A stretch of DNA of 8,368 nt from an uncultured Clostridia bacterium (GTDB lineage Bacteria; Bacillota; Clostridia; Christensenellales; CAG-138), in NCBI GenBank assembly GCA_947304365.1, contig CAMZAY010000037.1, positions 1 through 8,368 on the forward strand, given 5' to 3'. Made by a program: the position numbers and the translations under genes. Within the stretch, counting starts at the first letter, position 1; every line of letters begins with the position of its first letter. Below are positions 1 to 5,841 of this stretch, in pieces. The notes under the pieces were generated by a model. It did not search any database. It was not told the DNA's origin and was given only the letters and a program-made list of their open reading frames with translations.

Positions 1-129
1 CACCAGCGCGGCGCAGGCAGCCGCCGCGGCGAAGAGGCGCCTTCTGCGCGATCGGCGGGCGGGGGAGGATTCGCTTATATATTTTTCCGAAACGCCGGTT
101 AGGGCTTCGGCGAGATCTTCCTTTTTCAT
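1..129 (-). CDS. Probable membrane anti-sigma/partner protein of the adjacent sigma factor, N-terminal fragment
   Basis: Only the first 43 codons are present; the gene leaves the window at its left edge with no stop. It starts MKKEDLAEALTGVSEKYISE, continues with a strongly basic stretch (RRSRRRR, residues 25-31), then an Ala-rich hydrophobic run (FAAAAACAALV) that looks like the start of a transmembrane helix. A short acidic/helical cytoplasmic N-terminus, an arginine block and one membrane helix are the usual layout of proteins encoded directly after ECF-like sigma genes in Clostridia, many of which hold the sigma factor inactive at the membrane. AAAGGA lies 7 nt before the ATG, and the gap after the sigma stop is 19 nt, so the two are almost certainly one operon. 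The function is inferred from position and charge pattern only; no anti-sigma domain motif can be checked in so short a piece. Confidence 0.55.
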   Translation of the reverse strand, partial: MKKEDLAEALTGVSEKYISESSPARRSRRRRLFAAAAACAALV

Positions 130-148
130 AATGATCCTTTCATTTCAG

Positions 149-703
149 TCAAACCGTAAAACCCTCTTCCTCAAGATGCCGGCGCAGCCTTTCGCGCGTT
201 CTCGCGAGCTGCATCTTGACGGCGCTCGTCTTCATGCCGTTAAGCTCGGCGATCTCGCTTAAGCTCATCGACCAGAAGTATCTCTGCATGAAAACGACGC
301 GTGTTTTTTCGGAAAGCGTGCCGAGGAAGCCGTTTACGCTTTCCTTAAGCAGCGCGCCGTCGAATTCCGCTTCCGCGGAATCCGCGGGGATGCATTCGCC
401 GAGTTCTTCGAGCGAGAGCATGAAGACGCTGCCGCCGCGCTTCTTGCGGTTGTCATGCTTCAAAATGTCGATCGCACAGCGCCGTGTGAGCATCGAAAGG
501 TACGAAAGCATGCTTTGCGGTTTTTGAGGGGGGATCGAATTCCATGCGGCAAGATAGGCGTCGTTCACCGCCTCGTCGGCCGCGTTCGGGCCGATTATCC
601 TTACCGCGAGCGCGCGCAGCATGCGGCCGTACTGCTTGACGCATACGGCAAGGGCTTCTTCGTCGCGATCAAAGAAAAGCTCGGTTATGCTTCGGTCTGT
701 CAT
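149..703 (-). CDS. RNA polymerase sigma factor, sigma-70 family (ECF-like)
   Basis: This 184-residue protein has the two-domain plan of small sigma-70 factors. Region 2 spans roughly residues 16-90 (NAADEAVNDAYLAAW, then LTRRCAIDILKHDNRKKR, the -10 recognition helix area). Region 4 spans about 118-178, with a helix-turn-helix LSEIAELNGMKTSAVKMQL and the basic recognition tail ARTRERLRRHL. Between them is an acidic linker (LEELGECIPADSAEAEFDG). It would direct RNA polymerase to its own promoter set. I chose the ATG at 703 rather than an in-frame ATG at 721, because the Shine-Dalgarno GAAAGGGG sits between the two, 8 nt before the ATG at 703. The next gene (1-129) is probably its membrane partner. 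Which genes it controls cannot be read here; the divergent PGA operon is a candidate only by position. Confidence 0.9.
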   Translation of the reverse strand: MTDRSITELFFDRDEEALAVCVKQYGRMLRALAVRIIGPNAADEAVNDAYLAAWNSIPPQKPQSMLSYLSMLTRRCAIDILKHDNRKKRGGSVFMLSLEELGECIPADSAEAEFDGALLKESVNGFLGTLSEKTRVVFMQRYFWSMSLSEIAELNGMKTSAVKMQLARTRERLRRHLEEEGFTV

Positions 704-707
704 TGGG

Positions 708-720
708 ACTTCCCCTTTCA
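708..720 (-). promoter_or_regulatory. Ribosome binding site that fixes the sigma-factor start
   Basis: On the minus strand GAAAGGGG is followed, after about 8 nt, by the ATG at 703. The alternative ATG at 721 overlaps the upstream edge of this site and has no purine-rich site of its own, so the six extra codons are probably not translated. Confidence 0.7.
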
Positions 721-758
721 TAAATCAAATCGACAAAAGGGTCCATAAGGTCACATTT

Positions 759-787
759 ATAATATCACACGGATCTGTTTGCCGCAA
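759..787 (-). promoter_or_regulatory. Sigma-A-type promoter for the sigma/partner operon
   Basis: Read on the minus strand: a weak -35 TTGCGG (787-782), a 17-nt spacer, then TATTAT (764-759) preceded by TG-A, an extended -10. Transcription would begin near 752, about 50 nt before the sigma start codon. The -35 matches consensus at only three positions, so the call rests mainly on the extended -10 and the spacing. Confidence 0.5.
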
Positions 788-793
788 TCTCGT

Positions 794-821
794 ATATTTG
801 TAAAAAAAATAAGGCAAATAT
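794..821. repeat. 7-bp inverted repeat between divergent promoters (possible operator)
   Basis: ATATTTG (794-800) and CAAATAT (815-821) are perfect inverted copies separated by 14 A-rich bases. The repeat lies upstream of both divergent promoters. The half-sites are AT-rich in an AT-rich stretch, so chance is a real alternative. Confidence 0.3.
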
Positions 822-835
822 TGATTTTTATACGG

Positions 836-864
836 TTTTGTGATAACATAAAATTTGGTATTAT
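836..864 (+). promoter_or_regulatory. Extended -10 promoter for the pgs operon
   Basis: TGG-TATTAT (-10 at 859-864) is a clear extended -10, the same TGG-T-A form seen at the two other plus-strand promoters at 5859 and 7673. The -35 is poor: TTTTGT at 836-841 with 17-nt spacing, or TTGTGA with 15-nt spacing. A weak -35 with an extended -10 fits low basal activity, possibly activator-dependent. Start of transcription would be near 871, giving a leader of about 45 nt. Confidence 0.5.
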
Positions 865-866
865 TT

Positions 867-895
867 GCGAAAGGGGATACTATGCCCTTTTTCGC
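867..895 (+). promoter_or_regulatory. Leader hairpin upstream of pgsB
   Basis: GCGAAAGGG (867-875) pairs with CCC-TTTTTCGC (885-895) with a two-T bulge and a 9-nt loop. It falls at the predicted 5' end of the pgs transcript. It is not followed by a T-run, so it is not an intrinsic terminator; it could protect the 5' end or mask the small upstream reading frame at 882-902. Confidence 0.4.
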
Positions 896-902
896 CCGGT
901 AA
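882..902 (+). CDS. Possible leader peptide MPFFAR upstream of pgsB
   Basis: A six-codon frame ATG-CCC-TTT-TTC-GCC-CGG-TAA has its own good ribosome site, AAAGGGG, ending about 5 nt upstream. It stops 1 nt before the GGAGG of pgsB, so a ribosome ending here could restart at pgsB. No run of codons for one amino acid indicates attenuation. So short a frame can arise by chance. Confidence 0.25.
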   Translation: MPFFAR

Positions 903-903
903 T

Positions 904-918
904 GGAGGAATTCGATTG
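904..918 (+). promoter_or_regulatory. Ribosome binding site that fixes the TTG start of pgsB
   Basis: GGAGG (904-908) is followed after 7 nt by TTG (916-918). An in-frame TTG at 865 would add 17 residues with no family resemblance and lies at the promoter -10, so it cannot be the start of a transcript made from that promoter. Confidence 0.75.
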
Positions 919-2121
919 AAGTTTTTACCCGTATACATACTGTTCTCCGTCTGCGCCGTAACGTTCCTGGTGCTCGGGATAATAGAAAAGCAAAAGCATA
1001 ACAAAACGGTGGAGAAGATCCCGATGCGCATCAACGTGAACGGCATCAGGGGCAAGTCCACGATCACGAGGATGATCACCGCGATGCTCAAATACCACGG
1101 CGTAAAGGTCGTCGGCAAGACCACGGGCAGCGCGGCGCGCATGATCTACTGGAACGCGCCCGAGGCGCCCATCGACCGCAAGCCCGAGGGCGCGAACATA
1201 AAGGAGCAGCTCGGCGTTATAAAGCGCGCGGCGGACATGGGCGCGGAGGCGCTCGTGTGCGAGTGCATGGCGGTCAAGCCGGAGCTCCAAAAGGTCTATC
1301 AGGAGCAGATGATAAAGGCGGATATCGGCGTTATCGTCAACGTGCTCCCCGACCATATCGACGAGATGGGCCCGACGCTCGACGAGATAGCCCTTGCCTT
1401 CACGGTGACGATACCGTACAACGGCATACTGGTGCTCGGCTCCTCCGATTATACGGAGTATTTCACGAAGATCGCGAAGAAGCGCCACACGAAGGTGTTC
1501 GTCGCGGACGAGTCGAAGATCCCCGAGGGGTATCTCGACAGGTTCAATTACGCGGTGTTCCCCAACAACGTCGCCGTGCCCCTCGCCCTTGCGGAGGCGA
1601 TCGGCATCGATTATGAGGAGGCGCTCGCCGGGATACTCACCGCGCCGCCCGATCCCGGAATAGCGACGGTCAATCCCGTCGGCGATCCCGGGAACGAGGA
1701 TTACTTCGTAAACGGCTTTGCCGCGAACGACCCCGTATCCACGCTCGAGATCTGGAAGTACGTAAAGCACAGGGGCTGCCCGGAGGACAACCTTATCGTG
1801 CTTGCCAACTGCCGCGGCGACCGCGGCGACCGCACCCGCCAGATGGCGGAGGACGTGCTGCCGAACCTGCCCTGCAGGACGGTGATCGCCGTGGGCAAGA
1901 ACACCAAGCCCATCACGGACGCATACCACAAGGGCAAGTTCGAAGCGGAATACGTCAATCTTGACGCCGCCAAACCCCAGAAGGTGCTCGAGGAGATCAA
2001 AAAGAGGCTCGGCGGAGCGGTCATATTCGGCATCGGAAACATACACGGCATTGGTGAAGAGCTCATCGAAGGCATCATGAGCATCGGAAAAACGGAAAAG
2101 GAGGATGGCGTTAACGCCTGA
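916..2121 (+). CDS. pgsB: Poly-gamma-glutamate synthase subunit PgsB/CapB (ATP-dependent amide ligase)
   Basis: This 401-residue protein follows Bacillus PgsB (about 393 residues) almost end to end. A single N-terminal membrane helix (residues 4-23) leads to the Mur-ligase-type domain. The P-loop is NGIRGKSTITR (42-52), followed by GKTTGSAARMIYW. Further conserved blocks are CECMAV (115-120), VNVLPDHIDEMGPTLDE (DH at 146-147), APPDPG, VNGFAANDP (265-273), the arginine/aspartate block NCRGDRGDRTRQ (298-309) and GIGNIHG near the C-terminus. Family knowledge: PgsB activates the gamma-carboxyl of the growing chain with ATP and adds glutamate at the inner membrane face, working with PgsC. All visible catalytic motifs are intact. 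It is the first gene of a four-gene operon; pgsC begins 5 nt after its stop. The start is a TTG chosen from its ribosome site. Confidence 0.97.
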   Translation: MKFLPVYILFSVCAVTFLVLGIIEKQKHNKTVEKIPMRINVNGIRGKSTITRMITAMLKYHGVKVVGKTTGSAARMIYWNAPEAPIDRKPEGANIKEQLGVIKRAADMGAEALVCECMAVKPELQKVYQEQMIKADIGVIVNVLPDHIDEMGPTLDEIALAFTVTIPYNGILVLGSSDYTEYFTKIAKKRHTKVFVADESKIPEGYLDRFNYAVFPNNVAVPLALAEAIGIDYEEALAGILTAPPDPGIATVNPVGDPGNEDYFVNGFAANDPVSTLEIWKYVKHRGCPEDNLIVLANCRGDRGDRTRQMAEDVLPNLPCRTVIAVGKNTKPITDAYHKGKFEAEYVNLDAAKPQKVLEEIKKRLGGAVIFGIGNIHGIGEELIEGIMSIGKTEKEDGVNA

Positions 2122-2126
2122 TCGAT

Positions 2127-2588
2127 ATGCAACTTGAACTGTCTTACGTCTATCTGACGATCATTATGGGCATCGCCGTGAGTCTTATCTTCACGGAGCT
2201 CACCGGCATCTCCGCGGGCGGCATCGTCGTTCCCGCTTACCTCGCGCTCACATTCAACCTGAGCCGCCCCGGCATAGTGCTCAGCACCCTCGCCATTGCG
2301 CTGCTTGCGTACGTTATCGTCGAGTTCGGGCTTTCCCGTATCGTCATGCTCTACGGCAAGCGCAAGTTCGCCGCGTTCGTGTTCATCGCCCTTATACTGA
2401 GGCTGCTCCTCAACCTCGCGCTCGGCGGCATATTCGATTCGTTCGACGCTCTGACCAGCGTCGGCGTCATCACCGCCGCCCTGATCGCGAGCACCATCGC
2501 AAAGCAGGGCATCAAGTACACCCTTATCGGCACCGTGACCGTCACCGCGATAGTCTACATCGGCGTTCAGATCATAGCGCTGATTTGA
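2127..2588 (+). CDS. pgsC: Poly-gamma-glutamate synthase membrane subunit PgsC/CapC
   Basis: This is a 153-residue, very hydrophobic protein, close to the usual 149 residues of PgsC. Five to six membrane segments are visible at about 6-24, 28-47, 51-70, 82-103, 109-125 and 131-152. Family blocks are SLIFTELTGISAGGIVVPAY, YVIVEFGLSRIVMLYGKRKFAA and ALIASTIAKQGI, matching Bacillus PgsC. It partners PgsB to form the active polymerase. The ATG has no good ribosome site at normal distance: AAGGAGG at 2098-2104 lies about 22 nt upstream, so translation is probably coupled to pgsB, which stops 5 nt before. A CTG at 2118 is a less likely in-frame start. Confidence 0.95.
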   Translation: MQLELSYVYLTIIMGIAVSLIFTELTGISAGGIVVPAYLALTFNLSRPGIVLSTLAIALLAYVIVEFGLSRIVMLYGKRKFAAFVFIALILRLLLNLALGGIFDSFDALTSVGVITAALIASTIAKQGIKYTLIGTVTVTAIVYIGVQIIALI

Positions 2589-2602
2589 AGAAAGGTCAAG
2601 CA

Positions 2603-3769
2603 ATGGATCCCAATCAGAAATTAAGCTTAAGATACCGCGTGCAGCGCAGCATCAGGCGGCGCAGGCCGGAATCTCCGTTCTGGTACCTGCTCATGGCCGC
2701 GGTGCTCGTCGGCGCGTGCTTCCTGCTCAAGTACTTCCCGATAGAGGGAAAGATCCCGGAGTATGACGGGATCGCGGGGCAGGGCGTAACGGCGACCTTT
2801 ACCGGCAACGTGAACAGCGTGGGCGACGGCGCGACCTCCACGGAGAAGGATTACTCCGAGTATTTCGACGGAGTGAGGGACATGCTCGCCAAGTCCGACT
2901 TTATCAGCGTGCCCATCAACGATCCGATACTCGACGACTATATCGAGGCGTATCAGAGCGCGTTCGCGATAAGGCTCTCCAACAAATTCGTCATAGATCC
3001 CAACGCGAAGCTCGCCAAAAAGTATTTCAATACCGAGATCACGAAGGCGCTGATATCGCTCGGCGTGAACGACGCGACGATCGGCAGCGTGGATATGTTC
3101 CGCTACGGCTCGAAGGGCGCTCTCGAAACGGCGAGGACGCTCGCGTTCGAGGGGATAAACGCCTCCGGCATCGACACCACCAAGAACCATGACGCCGCCA
3201 TCACCACCGAGTTCGAGAAGGACGGCGTGCGCATCATCCACGTCGGGATCGAGGCCTCGGCCGATAAGACCCGCCCATTCGATAATTACGACGTGCGCAC
3301 CTATAACGATCGGGACAACCAGATCGAGAGGGATATCACCCGCCTGCGCGACCAGAATCCCGACGCGTTCATCGCCGTTACGGTAAACTGGGCGGAGTAT
3401 TATCTGCTCAAGCCGTCTTCCTATATGAAGACGCTCTGCCGCAAGCTCGTCGACTGCGGCGCGGACGTCGTGATAGGCGCCGGCACGCAGACGGTGCTCT
3501 CCGCCGAAAAATACGGCGGCGGCTACATTTTCTACGGTCTCGGCAACCTCGTCGCGGAAGAGGCGTATGCCCAGACCCAGCGCGGCGCGGTATTGAACTG
3601 CGTCTTCGGCGCAGACGGCAAGGTGACGTATGAGCTCGTGCCCCTTCTCGTTAGGGAGGGCAAGCCCACGCTCACCGGATCCAAGACCATCCTCCGCACT
3701 CTCGTATCCGACATCGGCAGGGGAGCCGAGTACAGGATCGAGGGCGGAAGGCTCATAATCACAGAATAA
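2603..3769 (+). CDS. CapA/PgsA-family PGA protein with eroded metal-binding motifs
   Basis: This 388-residue protein has a basic N-terminus (RRRR at 18-21), a membrane anchor at about 26-45, then an extracytoplasmic domain of the CapA (PGA_cap, calcineurin-like) type. Alignment by eye with Bacillus PgsA is clear around ATFTGNVNSVG (64-74), DCGADVVIG (284-292), YIFYGLGNLVAEE (308-320) and the C-terminal TLVSDIGRGAEYRIEGGRLII. Expected ligand motifs are changed: GD becomes GN (68-69), the NNHxxDYG region reads GSVDMFRYG (161-169), HWG reads NWA (262-264), and GHHPH reads GAGTQ (292-296). The fold is therefore kept while metal chemistry is probably lost. PgsA helps PGA synthesis or export in Bacillus. 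I chose the ATG at 2603, with AAAGG 7 nt upstream, over a TTG at 2585 that overlaps the pgsC stop. VGAC (36-39) resembles a lipobox, but hydrophobic residues continue after it, so a helix anchor is likelier. Confidence 0.85.
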   Translation: MDPNQKLSLRYRVQRSIRRRRPESPFWYLLMAAVLVGACFLLKYFPIEGKIPEYDGIAGQGVTATFTGNVNSVGDGATSTEKDYSEYFDGVRDMLAKSDFISVPINDPILDDYIEAYQSAFAIRLSNKFVIDPNAKLAKKYFNTEITKALISLGVNDATIGSVDMFRYGSKGALETARTLAFEGINASGIDTTKNHDAAITTEFEKDGVRIIHVGIEASADKTRPFDNYDVRTYNDRDNQIERDITRLRDQNPDAFIAVTVNWAEYYLLKPSSYMKTLCRKLVDCGADVVIGAGTQTVLSAEKYGGGYIFYGLGNLVAEEAYAQTQRGAVLNCVFGADGKVTYELVPLLVREGKPTLTGSKTILRTLVSDIGRGAEYRIEGGRLIITE

Positions 3770-3782
3770 GGCTGGTAATCAA

Positions 3783-5567
3783 ATGGAAAAAAGATCCCCA
3801 CAGAAGAACAAGGGACTGACGGTATTCGTCTGCATAGCGCTCGCGCTCGTCTTCGGCTTCGGCGCGGTCGCCTACGGCCCGCAGCTGGTCGGCCGGATAA
3901 AGAACAGACTGCCTCAGGAGACCGATATCCCCATCGAGATCAATACGAGCCTGCCCCCCACGGAGGCGATACTCACGGCCCAGCCCGGGCAGACCCCCGG
4001 TCTGACGCCCGAGACACAGCCCACGCTCGGCCCGGTCGTCACTCCCGAGCCCTCGCAGATCGTCGTAATGACCGATAACGGCGCCGTGTCGAGCTCCAAC
4101 ATGATCGCGAGCATGATCGGCACGCAGGTTTTGAACAACGGCGGCAGCGCGGTGGATGCGTTCGTCGCCACGGCGTATGCGCTCGCAGTGCTCGAGCCGT
4201 ATGCTTCCGGCCTGGGCGGAGGCGGAGGCGCGCTCGTTTACGATCCCGCTTCCGGAGAATGCAAATTCTTCGATTACCGCGACGCGGCCGGCATCCGCCA
4301 CAACGATCCCCTTACCAAGGCGGGCGTGCCCGGCTTCGTGATAGGCATGGAGACGATCCACGACATGTACGGAACGACGGATATGAGCTCGCTCATACAG
4401 CCCGCCATCGACTATGCGGAGAACGGCTTTGCCATTTCGGAGAGCTTCGCAAGGCATCTTCAAAGGTCGAGCTCCAAGCTTTCGAGCAAGCGCACCCCGC
4501 AGTTTTTCAACGGCTACAGGCTCCTGGTAGAGGGCGAGATCGTCTATCAGACCGAGCTTGCCAATACCCTCAAGCTCATACAGCGCTACGGCAGCAGCGC
4601 CTTTTATCAGGGCGGAATAGCGGAGCATATCTTCGCCGCCGTCAAGGATAATTTCACGCAGGAGGATTTCGATAATTACAAGGTCCGCGTGAGCGATCCC
4701 GTCACCGGCACGTACAAGGGCTACACCGTCGTATCCGCTCCGGCGCCCTTCTCCGGCACGACGCTCATCCAGATGCTCAATATTGCGGAGAACGTGAACG
4801 TCGTCAGCTATGACGAGGACGTCGTCCGCTACGCCAAGATAATGGCGTCGCTCACCTCCGTTACGCTCAAGGACCGCCGCAAGTACATCTGCGATCCCGA
4901 TTATCACGAGGTCCCCACCGATCTGCTTTCCGAGGAGCATATGGCGGAGCTTATCGAGATGGTAAGGTCCGGCAATCCCGAGTACGTCGAGCAGGATCCC
5001 GAGCATGAGAGCACCACTCATATCTCCGTTATCGATTCCAACGGCATGATGGTCTCCGCCACGAACACGCTCTCGGACTTCTTCGGCCTCGGCATTTACG
5101 TGGACGGGTTCTTCCTCAACAACACGATCGATACCTCGAGCACCAGCCCCGAAGCAAGGAACTACTGCCAGCGCGGTCAGCGTCCCCGCTCCTTCGCGAT
5201 GCCCACGTTCATATTCGGCGAAAACGGGTTCCAGCTCGCGATCGGCTCCTCCGGCGGCGACAGGATCCCCCAGACGGTGTTCCAGGTGATCTGCCGCTAC
5301 TTCAACGGCGAGGAGCTGCAGGAGGCCTGCGATAAGCCCAGGATAAACATGGAGGGCTTCTGTTACAGGGTGGAGGATGAGAAATACATCGATCCCTACG
5401 GCAAGCTCGAGAAGAACGGCTTTTACAAGCTCGTGTATTCGTCCAAGGAGTTCTTCGGCGCGGTGAACGCCGTCGGCGTGAAGGACGGGCAGCTGTTCGG
5501 CGCCTCCGATATGCGCCGCTCCGGCAAGTTCGAGGTCAGCGGCACCGAAGACCCCGGGCAGAATTGA
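3783..5567 (+). CDS. Membrane-anchored gamma-glutamyltransferase, CapD-like PGA transpeptidase/hydrolase
   Basis: This 594-residue protein has a short basic N-terminus, one membrane helix (about 12-31), a Pro/Thr-rich linker (56-92) and a full gamma-glutamyltransferase domain. Visible GGT motifs are NNGGSAVDAFVATAYALAV (118-136), SGLGGGGGAL (142-151), the substrate arginine in DYRDAA (R166), the autocleavage site before T411 in HESTTHISVID, and the oxyanion-type GSSGGDRI (488-495). T411 would be the new N-terminal nucleophile after self-cleavage into large and small subunits. Several donor-binding positions differ from glutathione-using GGTs: LNNTIDT in place of LNNQMDD, and RSFAMPT in place of LSSMSPT. 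Placed last in a B-C-A-D order, it is best read as a CapD relative that cuts PGA and may link it to peptidoglycan outside the cell. An ordinary PGA hydrolase is the alternative. It begins 13 nt after the previous stop with only a weak ribosome site. Confidence 0.88.
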   Translation: MEKRSPQKNKGLTVFVCIALALVFGFGAVAYGPQLVGRIKNRLPQETDIPIEINTSLPPTEAILTAQPGQTPGLTPETQPTLGPVVTPEPSQIVVMTDNGAVSSSNMIASMIGTQVLNNGGSAVDAFVATAYALAVLEPYASGLGGGGGALVYDPASGECKFFDYRDAAGIRHNDPLTKAGVPGFVIGMETIHDMYGTTDMSSLIQPAIDYAENGFAISESFARHLQRSSSKLSSKRTPQFFNGYRLLVEGEIVYQTELANTLKLIQRYGSSAFYQGGIAEHIFAAVKDNFTQEDFDNYKVRVSDPVTGTYKGYTVVSAPAPFSGTTLIQMLNIAENVNVVSYDEDVVRYAKIMASLTSVTLKDRRKYICDPDYHEVPTDLLSEEHMAELIEMVRSGNPEYVEQDPEHESTTHISVIDSNGMMVSATNTLSDFFGLGIYVDGFFLNNTIDTSSTSPEARNYCQRGQRPRSFAMPTFIFGENGFQLAIGSSGGDRIPQTVFQVICRYFNGEELQEACDKPRINMEGFCYRVEDEKYIDPYGKLEKNGFYKLVYSSKEFFGAVNAVGVKDGQLFGASDMRRSGKFEVSGTEDPGQN

Positions 5568-5579
5568 AACGAATGACCG

Positions 5580-5612
5580 CGGACCGGGAAAAACCCGGTC
5601 CGTTTTTCTTTT
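5580..5612 (+). terminator. Intrinsic terminator of the pgs operon
   Basis: CGGACCGGG (5580-5588) and CCCGGTCCG (5594-5602) form a perfect 9-bp stem with an AAAAA loop, followed by TTTTTCTTTT (5603-5612). It begins 12 nt after the gamma-glutamyltransferase stop codon. Confidence 0.93.
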
Positions 5613-5624
5613 GACATGCGCCGG
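5594..5624 (+). repeat. 31-bp direct repeat, left copy
   Basis: This copy runs from the right arm of the terminator through its T-run and a TTGACA (5611-5616) to CGCCGG. It is identical to 5842-5872. In this copy the position 17 nt after TTGACA reads GAGGTC, so there is no -10 and no functional promoter here. Confidence 0.9.
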
Positions 5625-5841
5625 CGCAGCTGCGAGGTCCCCGGACCGAGCAGACGGAAGAGGCGGTGGTTTGAGCAAGTCCGATAACATAGTAAACTCA
5701 AAAGCTTTTACCACCTCATCCACCAACGGCTTGCGCCGTCGGTCCCCCTTCCCCTCAGTAGGGGAAGGGGCAAACGCCACCGCGGGATCGAACAGGACGT
5801 TCAGGAGCCGTAAAACGGATTTTTCACGATCGGTCTTACAT
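5625..5841. mobile_element. Hairpin-rich non-coding insertion (MITE-like or dispersed repeat), tentative
   Basis: This 217-bp segment separates the two 31-bp direct repeats and shows no credible gene. It holds a small GGTCC-CC-GGACC palindrome (5636-5647), ACGGC-TTGC-GCCGT (5726-5739) and a perfect 11-bp hairpin CCCCTTCCCCT-CAGT-AGGGGAAGGGG (5745-5770). Outer related inverted segments are also visible (GGTGGTTTGAG near 5664 against CTCAAAAGCTTTTACCACC ending near 5716). The pattern CCACCTCATCCACC, then a GC hairpin, then CCCTTCCCCT with its complement resembles a dispersed intergenic repeat I recall from gut Clostridia, but I cannot verify copies here. The 83-codon frame crossing it has no family resemblance and spans both repeats. 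Confidence 0.55.
5745..5770. repeat. Perfect 11-bp hairpin inside the insertion
   Basis: CCCCTTCCCCT (5745-5755) and AGGGGAAGGGG (5760-5770) are exact inverted copies around a CAGT loop. No T-run follows on the plus strand, so it is not a standard terminator there; it looks like the core of the repeat element. Confidence 0.85.

Noticed and set aside
925..2046. 373-codon open frame on the minus strand opposite pgsB
   Set aside because: It is antisense to a clear PgsB, rich in His, Arg, Val and Leu as expected for a GC-rich shadow frame, and has no family resemblance.
1701..2603. 300-codon open frame on the minus strand across pgsB and pgsC
   Set aside because: It is opposite two well-supported genes, has low-complexity composition, and spans their junction without any signal of its own.
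2636..2725. Lipoprotein processing of the CapA-like protein at VGAC
   Set aside because: The cysteine lies inside the hydrophobic run, which continues FLLKYFP, so a membrane anchor is more likely than a cleaved lipoprotein signal.
3759..5780. 673-codon open frame on the minus strand opposite the gamma-glutamyltransferase gene
   Set aside because: It is a shadow of the GGT reading frame that also crosses the terminator and part of the insertion; its composition is that of an antisense frame and no motif is recognisable.
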